Shown in pieces: positions 1 through 7,137 of a stretch of 12,971 nt of DNA. Both the position numbers and the translations under genes were made by a program. This DNA is from Dokdonella_A sp038237055. GTDB lineage: Bacteria; Pseudomonadota; Gammaproteobacteria; Xanthomonadales; Rhodanobacteraceae. Below the pieces are notes generated by a model. The model made no database searches, was not told the origin of the DNA, and saw only the letters and a list, made by a program, of their open reading frames with translations. The stretch covers positions 1-12,971 of the forward strand of contig JBBRZD010000062.1 of assembly GCA_038237055.1 (NCBI GenBank), in the 5' to 3' direction. The stretch's first letter is position 1. Every line of letters starts with the position of its first letter.

Positions 1-211
1 ACGGTTGTGGCATGGGCGCATGAACTTCTAAGAACACTGCTCAGCATTACTGATGCAGTTGATCCCGCGGTGATACGGGCTCCTGGTTGCTGGCGATCTG
101 CGGCGCCATGGCCGCGCAGGGACTTGCAAACCGGTTCGCACCTGACGAATGATTTGCACATTGATTGCACGGCAATCGAACTATCTCCCAGACGAGTCAA
201 AAAAAATAGCG
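1..211. other. Left edge and upstream region of the SEC-C gene
   Basis: I see no supported gene here. A plus-strand reading frame covers 7-378 but overlaps the SEC-C gene in another frame, and its protein has no recognisable motif. A short frame ending at the TGA at 150-152 reads like protein (rich in Ala, Leu and Gly), but it is closed by stops just upstream and lacks an ATG. An A-rich stretch at about 199-207 lies directly before the chosen ATG at 212 and may keep the translation start unstructured. I cannot point to a convincing promoter. Confidence 0.4.
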
Positions 212-2065
212 ATGAAAAATTCACAAGAACCCGGCGACCCCTTCGATCTGGATGCATTCATAACGTGGTGCGCTCATGCGATCGCCCTTGGTGTCGACTA
301 TGCGTCGTACGCTACCCATTTCATGCGGGTTGCCGACCTGCTGTTTGCGGCGCCCGCCGAAGGCAATCTGCGCGATGATCCCGACCTGCGTCGACGCCTC
401 GCCTTGTGCATGGCGCGCACGATCTGGAAGGAGGCGCCGCATCCGGCAAACCGCTATGCGCTGGTTTCCTTGCCCCCATCCGAGCGCAACGGGCCTTGCT
501 ACTGCGGTTCCGGTCGCAAGTACAAGCAGTGCTGTCAGTTGATCGAGCGCGAAATTCCGCTCGCAAAAATGAACCTGTTGCCGTATCTGCTCGACGAGCT
601 GCCCAAGCCGCGCTGGAGTGAATTGCGCGGCAGCCGCATTTCGCTCGACATGGTCGCGCATGCCGCGCAGCAATGGACTAAAGAAGGGCGCGACAAGGAT
701 GTGCTTGCCTTGCTTGAGCCGTGGTTTTCCGACGATACGTGCTTCGATGCGCGCCATGAGCTGTTGTTCGATCTGCTGCTCGATGTCTATACGCGGATGC
801 ACAAGCCGCGCAAGAAATCGATGCTGCTCGATCGCGCGCTGGCGCATGGGGACCGCACGTTGCGCTCGGCGTCGATGCAGCGGCAGGTCAGCATGCTCGC
901 CGATGACGGCGACTATGCGCGGGCATGGGCCTTGTTCGCCGAAGCGCAGCGATCGGATCCGGAATCGCCGTCGCTGTCGCATCTGGAAGTGACCATGCTG
1001 TTGAGCCAGGGTCGCAACAGCGAGGCGCGCGATCGCGCTCGCTTCTGGTTGCTGCGTTTCGAGCGGCGACGCGATCCGGAACTCGCCGACCTCATCGGCT
1101 TGTTGCGAGAAATCGCCAACGAAGGCAGCAGCGCGCTGTTGCGCATGGCCGCCGACAACGATCCCGCCGTCGCCGACTTTCTCGAACTCATGCGCGCGGC
1201 ACCGCCGGCTTCTTCGCACTATACGCTCGAGGCCAGCGGCGATTCTGCCGGACCGTTGCAGCCATCGCGCACGTTGAAGGCTGCGCTGGCCGCATGGGGT
1301 GTGGCGTTTCCGCCGATGGACTATTCGCCAATGCGCAGCGGCTTTGATGAAGACGTCTGGGCCTTGTCGAATGCGTGGGTGCCGGTGCTGCGCAAACACC
1401 CGATCCTGTGGAATGCATTCGATGTGCTCGACATATTGGCACGCGCGGCGGCGCAGATCCCGGTGCCCGGCACGGAGAGTCTGATCGACACCCTGCTCGA
1501 TCGCGGCGAACGCGTGCTGCGCGAGGTCATCCGCGTGAACAAAGCGGATGGATTGAAACTCGAATGGGGATGGCTGGAGAATCGTCCCGCGCTGAATTTG
1601 CTCGGCGGTCGCATCACGCGAGAGCTCGAAGTGGCGCCGACGCCGGAACATGTGGCCCGGATGGAATGGCTGGTGCGCACGCTGAACCCGAATGACAATC
1701 AGGGCTTTCGCAGCATGCTGATGCGCCGTTATCTCGAGCTCGACCGCTTCGATGCTGTACTCGCGTTGGCGGACGCGTACCCCGACGACTTCGCATCGAC
1801 GCGCTACGGACGTGCGCTCGCGCTCTTCGCACAAAACAAGCTGATCATGGCGACTGCGGCGTTGCGCGAAGCGGCGAGCGACTCGCCGAAGCTGTTGGCG
1901 TGGTTGCTCAAGTCGAACCCGAAAGAGCCGCGCCGCAGCCCCCACGGCATCCGTGTTGGCGGCGACGACGAGGCATGGTGGTATCGCCAGCACAATCTTG
2001 CCCAGTGGCAGCGCCTCGGCGCGCTTGACTGGGCACGTCGGGTAGCGGCGCTGAGCAAACGTTGA
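212..2065 (+). CDS. SEC-C metal-binding motif protein with TPR/ST7-like helical repeats
   Basis: The 617-residue product is soluble, with no signal peptide or membrane segment, and probably cytoplasmic. Its clearest mark is a SEC-C zinc motif at residues 96-108: Cys96-x-Cys98, eight residues, then Cys107-Cys108, within PCYCGSGRKYKQCC. In SecA and many uncharacterised proteins this motif binds zinc and mediates protein contacts. The rest is helical. Residues about 150-330 look like degenerate TPRs. The stretch of roughly 60-80 residues following NPNDNQGFR resembles the C-terminal helical repeat of ST7-like and related TPR proteins (RYLELDRFDAVLALADAYP, then YGRALALF). The function is unknown; a scaffold or adaptor is the safest inference. 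I chose ATG 212 because the charged N-terminus begins there after an A-rich leader. An in-frame ATG at 149 would add 21 residues. Neither start has a strong Shine-Dalgarno sequence. The gene stands alone, with no co-directional neighbour. Confidence 0.85.
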   Translation: MKNSQEPGDPFDLDAFITWCAHAIALGVDYASYATHFMRVADLLFAAPAEGNLRDDPDLRRRLALCMARTIWKEAPHPANRYALVSLPPSERNGPCYCGSGRKYKQCCQLIEREIPLAKMNLLPYLLDELPKPRWSELRGSRISLDMVAHAAQQWTKEGRDKDVLALLEPWFSDDTCFDARHELLFDLLLDVYTRMHKPRKKSMLLDRALAHGDRTLRSASMQRQVSMLADDGDYARAWALFAEAQRSDPESPSLSHLEVTMLLSQGRNSEARDRARFWLLRFERRRDPELADLIGLLREIANEGSSALLRMAADNDPAVADFLELMRAAPPASSHYTLEASGDSAGPLQPSRTLKAALAAWGVAFPPMDYSPMRSGFDEDVWALSNAWVPVLRKHPILWNAFDVLDILARAAAQIPVPGTESLIDTLLDRGERVLREVIRVNKADGLKLEWGWLENRPALNLLGGRITRELEVAPTPEHVARMEWLVRTLNPNDNQGFRSMLMRRYLELDRFDAVLALADAYPDDFASTRYGRALALFAQNKLIMATAALREAASDSPKLLAWLLKSNPKEPRRSPHGIRVGGDDEAWWYRQHNLAQWQRLGALDWARRVAALSKR

Positions 2066-2090
2066 CCGCACGCCTCAGCCGAATGGACAG

Positions 2091-2106
2091 TTCATCTGCA
2101 GATGAA
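2091..2106. repeat. Perfect 16-bp palindrome downstream of the SEC-C gene
   Basis: The bases TTCATCTGCAGATGAA equal their own reverse complement over all 16 positions. They lie 25 bases past the SEC-C stop codon. There is no loop and no following T-run, so this is not a typical rho-independent terminator. A binding site for a dimeric regulator or a chance palindrome are the alternatives. Confidence 0.5.
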
Positions 2107-2306
2107 GAGGCCGCAACCGGCGAGTAGGCGAAAGGCTCGAACCCGCTGCGAATGAGGCACGGCCCGGCGTCAGGCTTGCCGCTTACTTTTGACGAGGATG
2201 GTTTTTCCGAATGGCCGGGCAGGTCGCGGCCACGGTGCAATTCGTCGCAATACGCACCGTCTTCGCCGCACTGGCCGCGTCAATCGCGCGCACGAGATTT
2301 ACGCCG

Positions 2307-2528
2307 CTAACTTTGCGCAGATCTTCCTCGCTTCAGCGTGTCGCGCGCGCTCCATGAGCAGGTTCGCAGCTTGGAGACCTCCTCAAGGCCGCTCACGTTC
2401 AGTTCGATGCCAAAACCACCAGCAGGAACGCGCGATGCTGGGCGTGGCAGCAGAGCCTCCAAAGCACTGGATTCCAGCTTGACCAGCCGTTCGGCGGTTG
2501 AGCCGCGGGGGTCGTGAGGACGGGTCCC
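2307..2528 (-). pseudogene. Possible decayed reading frame, family unknown
   Basis: The minus strand is open for 73 codons between the stops at 2529-2531 and 2307-2309 and has no plausible start. Its translation has a natural look (for example AERLVKLESSALEALL, then GFGIELNVSGLEEVSKLR). In the next frame the same stretch continues with ANLLMERARHAEARKICAK, which would fit one frameshift in a helical protein. I do not recognise the family. The support is only amino-acid character and the decayed setting. Confidence 0.2.
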
Positions 2529-2628
2529 TTAGGCAACGAAGGCAGGCTAGGGCGCCAGCGCGATGGTGTCGCCGCCACCGGGGGCGTGGATGCATGCGTC
2601 GGCTCGCGCATCGCAGGCTATCTAAGCG

Positions 2629-2946
2629 TCAAATCTTGTGGGGCTTCGACTCTTCGATACGTCGCCGCAGCAGATGGCCCGCAGGCAAACCCGCGATAAT
2701 CGCCGCAGCTTCGGCATGTTCTGCACGAGCGGCCTCCGCGTTGCCGAGCTGTGTTTGCGCGTCCTCAAGCACAAGATGCGCTTCGGCGATCCACGAGTGC
2801 GCATGGCCGGTCATCGGCTCGATTTGCCCGATTGCATCGTCGGTGCGTTCAATAGCTTGCTGCGGACAATCCTGCGCCAGATCGATTCGAGCGAGCGCGA
2901 TTTGCGTGGCAAGCCATAACGGATTTTTCCTGTAACGCGGATCCTC
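2629..2946 (-). pseudogene. C-terminal TPR remnant, probably of a Ser/Thr kinase-TPR protein
   Basis: The minus-strand frame ending in TGA (2629-2631) encodes about 105 residues that read as real protein, from about EDPRYRKNPLWLATQIALAR to RRRIEESKPHKI. Two helix-turn-helix units of TPR type are visible: LATQIALARIDLAQ with QQAIERTDDAIGQIE, then AHLVLEDAQTQLGNAEAARA with EHAEAAAIIAGLP. This resembles the C-terminal tails of kinase-TPR proteins like the intact one at 3587-6376, although the two tails are not closely alike. The open frame runs on to a stop at about 2986, but from about 2945 the plus strand is homologous to a different gene. The 5' part, with any kinase domain and start codon, is therefore missing. 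An internal ATG at 2814 would give only 61 residues. The kinase origin is inferred; the TPR character is seen. Confidence 0.6.
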
Positions 2947-3578
2947 GGCCGCCGTCGACTTCGCACCCGCGGTGGCCGGCGACGACTACGATCTGGTGGA
3001 ACATCGGCGCGACAGCGATCTCGGCATCTTCGCGAACAACTATGGCTCACGCGATCTGGGTGCGCTCGAGCGTGCATTTGTGCAGCCGCTGGTGCGCAAC
3101 GGCACGTTCGACCCGAGCCTGAACGTATGGTCCGAAGTGACGGCCGGTGCATCAAGCTGAGATGCGAGCCAGAGTGCGGCGGGCCCCGCCGGTTCGGGTT
3201 CGTTGCACGTCAATCTCGCAACGGCCGCTCCAGATGTTTCGGCGCGAAGAAGTGAAAATGTTCTGGGAATGCCCCAGCGCAGGCAGCGAAGCGTGTACGG
3301 TCATCCCGACGCGATACGGCACGTTGTTGCTCGCTATCAGCGGTGCCTGGAATCACCCGGCGACACCGGCGCACATCGTGGTTTCGGATTTCGAATGGAC
3401 AACCGACAGCTCGATTGCGGTATATGCCGTGATCGACGAAGGAGGCGGCCTCTGTAGAGCCGCTGGTGCGAATCCAGGCGGCGGCTACGCACCCGCAGGC
3501 ACCAGCCTGGTTGGTTGGTTCAATGGCGTCACCCTCGAGCTCAACGCGGATGTCATCTTCGCCAATGGTTTCGACTGA
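2945..3578 (+). pseudogene. Truncated, frameshifted C-terminus of an exported beta-helix protein
   Basis: This is a decayed paralogue of the C-terminal third of the intact protein at 7138-9462. Matches run in order: AAVDFA against PAVDFA; GSRDLGALER against GAGDLGAYER; VQPLVRNGTFD against VQPLVENGNFA; SLHVNLAT in both; WNHPATPAHIVVSDFEWT against WNRPSTPSHIIVTPAQWT; and VGWFNGVTLELNADVIFANGFD against VGWFDDVTLTLNNDVIFKNGFD. Three lesions are visible. The 5' end is cut, with an in-frame TAA at 2933-2935 just before homology starts. TGA at 3158-3160 replaces a Trp codon (TGG) of the paralogue. Between about 3249 and 3264, some 30 or more residues are deleted and the frame shifts. The last frame is intact to the stop at 3576-3578, so the tail motif survives. 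It ends 8 bases from the convergent kinase stop. Confidence 0.9.
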
Positions 3579-3586
3579 CGAAGCAA

Positions 3587-6376
3587 TCAACGTGCGGAGC
3601 TGCCCGCGTCATCGCTCAGGTTGGCCGCCAGCGTGCGCAAACGTTGCGGCGGATTTTGAAGGTTGGCGAGCGCAGCCAGCGCAGCGGGAGTGGCATCCCT
3701 GGAACCATCGCGACGATCGCTGCGTTGCATCGCGACAGCCCTGAGCAAGCCAATTTCCACCACGAGCTCGGCATCCGCATGAGGAGATTTGTGCAATCCC
3801 TCTTCAGCGGCAACGAGGAGGGAGAGCGTCTGTGACCAGTCGCCTTGCTGCAGCGCCGCGTTTGCGCGCAGCAGGGCGACGCGTCCGTTCCAATGCAGTC
3901 CGATTGAAGGGATCTTGCCCAGCGCGTCGTCAACGTGGGCGATGGCCACCAATGCCGCTGCCGGCTGATGCCGGTCGAGTTCGATTCGCGCGACCTTCTC
4001 CCACGTCGTCGCCATCCGATCGAAGTCGGGCGCGGCCGCGGCTTCGAAAAGGTCGAGCGCGCGATGGATTTCGGCCTCACCTTCGGCGGTGTCGCCAGCG
4101 TAAACCAGTGTCACGCCGTAGTTGGAGTGCGCCAGCGCCGTTTCCGAATGGGTCTCGCCCCAGATCGCGCGGCAGAGTCGCAACGATTCTCGCAACGGCT
4201 CGCGCGCCCCCGCGTAGTCGCCGAGCATGCCACGAAGCATGCCGACCGAATTGAGATCGTTGGCGACCTCCGGATGCGCGTCGCCATAGGCGAGCCGGTC
4301 GACGCGCAGGCTCTCTGCCGCCGTCTCGAGCGCGCCCGCGAAATCACGCTTCATCATGAGCACGAACATGAGCGCATTGAGGTGGTTCGAAATGCGCCAG
4401 TCATCCTTGGGCAACACCTTTGCGTCAATGGACAATGCTGCGCGGATGTGCAATTCGGCGGCACTCGTGTCCTCTGCACGGCGATAGGCGCGCGACAGAC
4501 CCGCATGCGTCGCTGCGACACTCGCGTGGACAGGGCCGAATTGTTGCTCCTTCTGCGCAAGGAGTTCCGTGTAGGTTTTCGTGGCACCTGCGAAATCATT
4601 CAATTCAAGCTGCACGTTGCCGACTTCGTCGAGCGCGCGCCCGAGCACGTCGACATCGCCGATGCTGCGCGCAAGCCCGATGCCGGTGTTCGCATCGTCG
4701 AGCGCGCGTTGCCGGTCGTGCTGCTTGGTGGCGAGCAATGCAGAGTCGAAACGCAGGTCTGCAGCGAGGCGAGAATTGTTGCCGGGGACGCGCGCGAGCA
4801 ACCCATCGATGAATGGCCGCGCGTCCTGGAATGCGCCGGCAAAGATCATCGATTGGGCGAGCTCGTGGCCCGCCTCGACGGTCAGCGCATCGCGCTCGCC
4901 GAGATCGCGTTGCGATTGGGCGTAATTCCATGCGTGGATTTCGCGTGCTGGCGCGACTTGACCCTGCGCTCGCAAGATCGCACCAAGTTGACCGACCAGC
5001 TCCGTGCGCACCTGCGGATTCATCCGTGCGTCGGCCTTCGCGTTTGCCACGGCCTGGATCACCACGTCGGTGATGCGCGGTGCACCGTCGCGGGGCCCGC
5101 TGGGTTCCGCTTCGGCAAAGGCTTTGAACATGAATTCGCGCATCGCATCCGCGCGCCGCGCGGCACGGTAAGCGACGTGCGCCTGCGCGAGCGCAAACCC
5201 GAGCGCGACCGTGCACACCAGCACTACCATGATTGCGACGATCACACCGCCGCGGTGGCGCGCGATGAATTTGCGCAGGCGATAAATCGACGACGGCGGA
5301 TGCGCGGCGACCGGCCGGTTCGCCAGATAGCATTCGATGTCGTCTGCCAGGGCGGCCGCGCCCGCGTAGCGATGACTCGGCTCGTCGGCAGTGGCCTGCA
5401 GGATGATGTTGTCGAGGTCGCCCTGCAGTTGCTTGCGGACACGTGCGGGGGCGGCGGGCAACGAATCCCCGAGTGCGCGTTTGTCGATGCGCGAAGACGG
5501 CGTGCGCAGGTCGCCGGACTCGCGGCGGTGGCCGGTCAGCAGTTCGCCGAGGAGTACTCCGAGCGCGTAAACATCCGTTGCGGTCGTGATCAAGCCGCCA
5601 TTGAATTGTTCCGGTGCCGCATAGGCCGGCGTCATGCGTTGATAGCCGGTGCGCGTCGTTTCCTGTTCGGGAAGATCGTCGTCCAGGAGCTTGGCGATTC
5701 CGAAGTCCAACAGTTTTATATGGTTGTCGGCGGTGACGAACACGTTGGATGGCTTGAGGTCGCGATGCACGATCAGTGCGCGATGTGCGGCCTCGACCGC
5801 ACGGCAGACATCGACGATCAGATGCAATCGCTGCGACGTATCCAGGTGATGCGTGCGCGCGTGATCGAGGATCGTGCTGCCCTCGACCAATTCGAGTGCG
5901 ATGTAAGGAATGCCCGATTCCGTCACGCCGCCTTCGATCAGGCGCGCAATGCCGTGATGATTTAGCTGACTCAGCGCGCGTCGCTCGTCGCGGAATCGTC
6001 GTTGCTCGTCGGGCGTGTAGAGCGAGCGCCGAAGCAGCTTGAGAGCGACGTGCTGGCGCACGCCCGCTTGCTCGCGCGAGGCCCGAAAGACCACGGACGA
6101 GCCTCCTTCGCCGAGTTTCTCGCCGAGCAGAAATTCACCGAAGCGCAAGCCGTCGGCCGGCATGGGCAGATCCGCTTCACCGACACGTTCGAGCAATGCA
6201 TCGACGCCGCCACCGAAGGCAAGTTGCGCGTCTGCCGCGTCTGCTTCGAGTAGACGCTCAACGGCAGCTCGCTCGCCATCATCGGCGCAATGTTCAAGCA
6301 GCCACGCGCTGCGCCGAGTCGGCGCAATCTCAAGGACCTCATCGAAAAGTTCGCGCTGGCTTTGTGCACGTGTCAT
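3587..6376 (-). CDS. Membrane Ser/Thr protein kinase with TPR extracytoplasmic domain
   Basis: The 929-residue product is a Hanks-type Ser/Thr kinase that phosphorylates proteins with ATP. An N-terminal helical segment (1-60) is typical of this family. The kinase domain spans about 78-350: glycine loop GEGGSSVV at 89-96, ATP-anchoring Lys113 in VALK, catalytic loop HRDLKPSN at 204-211 with Asp206 and Asn211, DFG at 224-226 and APE at 254-256. All key catalytic residues are present. One membrane helix lies at about 376-398 (VIVAIMVVLVCTVALGFALA). The rest, to the C-terminus, is TPR of the kinesin-light-chain type (GAREPLRESLRL, GEAEIHRALDLFE), so the TPRs should face the periplasm and the kinase the cytoplasm. 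Start: the open frame extends 102 codons upstream into the sigma gene, but ATG 6376 starts the family-like sequence MTRAQSQRELFDEVLEIAP, 70 bases after the sigma stop. It is probably co-transcribed with the sigma factor, whose activity it may control; that link is inferred from other loci of this type. Confidence 0.93.
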   Translation of the reverse strand: MTRAQSQRELFDEVLEIAPTRRSAWLLEHCADDGERAAVERLLEADAADAQLAFGGGVDALLERVGEADLPMPADGLRFGEFLLGEKLGEGGSSVVFRASREQAGVRQHVALKLLRRSLYTPDEQRRFRDERRALSQLNHHGIARLIEGGVTESGIPYIALELVEGSTILDHARTHHLDTSQRLHLIVDVCRAVEAAHRALIVHRDLKPSNVFVTADNHIKLLDFGIAKLLDDDLPEQETTRTGYQRMTPAYAAPEQFNGGLITTATDVYALGVLLGELLTGHRRESGDLRTPSSRIDKRALGDSLPAAPARVRKQLQGDLDNIILQATADEPSHRYAGAAALADDIECYLANRPVAAHPPSSIYRLRKFIARHRGGVIVAIMVVLVCTVALGFALAQAHVAYRAARRADAMREFMFKAFAEAEPSGPRDGAPRITDVVIQAVANAKADARMNPQVRTELVGQLGAILRAQGQVAPAREIHAWNYAQSQRDLGERDALTVEAGHELAQSMIFAGAFQDARPFIDGLLARVPGNNSRLAADLRFDSALLATKQHDRQRALDDANTGIGLARSIGDVDVLGRALDEVGNVQLELNDFAGATKTYTELLAQKEQQFGPVHASVAATHAGLSRAYRRAEDTSAAELHIRAALSIDAKVLPKDDWRISNHLNALMFVLMMKRDFAGALETAAESLRVDRLAYGDAHPEVANDLNSVGMLRGMLGDYAGAREPLRESLRLCRAIWGETHSETALAHSNYGVTLVYAGDTAEGEAEIHRALDLFEAAAAPDFDRMATTWEKVARIELDRHQPAAALVAIAHVDDALGKIPSIGLHWNGRVALLRANAALQQGDWSQTLSLLVAAEEGLHKSPHADAELVVEIGLLRAVAMQRSDRRDGSRDATPAALAALANLQNPPQRLRTLAANLSDDAGSSAR

Positions 6377-6446
6377 GCCCAACTTTCGCTGCGATCGGCT
6401 CTCGTAAAACGCCGCGCAAGCCCGTGCGTCGAAGCCACGGCGTTCA

Positions 6447-6998
6447 TCAGCCGAGGGCGTTGGCGAGAAACGCGCAGGCGTAGCGCCAGTCACGATCGGC
6501 AGTGCGTCGCGTGATGCCGGATAGTTCAGCGATCTGTTCCGGTACAAGCCCGGCGAAGTAGCGCAGCTCGAACACGCGAGCCGCGCGCGCGTCCTTTTGC
6601 TCCAGTTGCCCCAAGGCTTCGTCGATGGCCAGCGCCTGCTCGGCACTGGCAATGGCCAGGCTGGACTGGTCGGTGACCCCAAGCGTAACCGGCGCCCATT
6701 CGCCGCCGGCCTTTTGACGCATGCGATCGCGGGCGCGGTTGATCAGCAAGTTGCGCATGGCCCTTGCTGCGTAGGTAAAAAATTGCCTCGCGTGTTCGAA
6801 GTTGAGCGGCGTGCGCCCATCCATGCGCAGGTAGAGTTCGTGCACCAGCGCCGTGGTGTCGAGGGTCGCTCGCGCATTGCCTGACAACTGACGATGCGCG
6901 AGCACCTTCAGCCGCTCATAAACCGACTCGAATGAAAAGTCCGGCGCAGGCGTATCGATGGCTGTCGTTTCGGTACTCGCGAAAATCGGGTTCGGCAC
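6447..6998 (-). CDS. ECF RNA polymerase sigma factor (TIGR02999-type)
   Basis: The 183-residue product has the two-domain plan of extracytoplasmic-function sigma factors. Region 2, at about 22-95, contains LKVLAHRQLSG, ALVHELYLRM and FFTYAARAMRNLLINRARDR. Region 4, at about 122-180, has a helix-turn-helix at 151-178 (PEQIAELSGITRRTADRDW). This is the subfamily often found next to Ser/Thr kinases in Xanthomonadales, and a kinase gene follows here after 70 bases. It would direct RNA polymerase to a small set of promoters. No anti-sigma gene is in the window, so control through the kinase is plausible but inferred. Start: the frame is open to 7379, but ATG codons there fall inside or beside the neighbouring gene and give Arg-rich, non-family sequence. 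GTG at 6996-6998 has an AAGG 11 bases upstream and gives a normal family length. I know of no other good start between it and region 2. Confidence 0.88.
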   Translation of the reverse strand: MPNPIFASTETTAIDTPAPDFSFESVYERLKVLAHRQLSGNARATLDTTALVHELYLRMDGRTPLNFEHARQFFTYAARAMRNLLINRARDRMRQKAGGEWAPVTLGVTDQSSLAIASAEQALAIDEALGQLEQKDARAARVFELRYFAGLVPEQIAELSGITRRTADRDWRYACAFLANALG

Positions 6999-7035
6999 GG
7001 GCTCGGCAACCTTGCGGTGGCCGCGCCAGTGTACT

Positions 7036-7093
7036 CGCGTGCCCCTTGACCACGAAACCCGTCGCTGGGTTGTGCAGTGAAAGGGGGCACGCG
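7036..7093. promoter_or_regulatory. Long imperfect hairpin between the beta-helix and sigma genes
   Basis: The left arm CGCGTGCCCCTT (7036-7047) pairs with AAGGGGGCACGCG (7081-7093), 12 base pairs with one bulged G. Inside, CAC..AACCC (7051-7060) pairs with GGGTTGTG (7067-7074) around a loop of about six bases. On the minus strand it lies 45 bases after the beta-helix stop and 38 bases before the sigma start. No T-run follows on that strand; TTTT follows soon after on the plus strand. It could end beta-helix transcripts, act as an attenuator or processing site in front of sigma, or mark a regulator site. Confidence 0.55.
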
Positions 7094-7137
7094 ACTTTTC
7101 CGCGCGGGCGCCAGCTCGACGCCGGCTCAATGTTGGT

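Larger units (their letters stand above)
2066..2628. other. Gene-poor region between the SEC-C gene and the remnant pair
   Basis: This stretch of about 560 bases holds no convincing intact gene. Open frames on both strands are short, rich in Arg, Ala and Pro, and lack family motifs. What can be seen is the perfect palindrome at 2091-2106 and a protein-like minus-strand frame at 2307-2528 with no good start, both listed separately. Given the two clear gene remnants just to the right, the region is best read as decayed coding sequence. Confidence 0.55.

Noticed and set aside
221..2071. 616-residue open frame antisense to the SEC-C gene
   Set aside because: Arg- and Gln-rich sequence without domains; it mirrors the codon bias of the real plus-strand gene, which carries a clear zinc motif.
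3935..5965. 676-residue open frame antisense to the kinase gene
   Set aside because: A shadow of the kinase frame, rich in Arg, Val and His with no motif; the opposite strand has all kinase signatures.
6377..6682. N-terminal extension of the kinase by 102 codons
   Set aside because: It would run antiparallel in phase through the sigma region 4 coding sequence on the same strand, and the residues lack family likeness; ATG 6376 gives the expected N-terminus.
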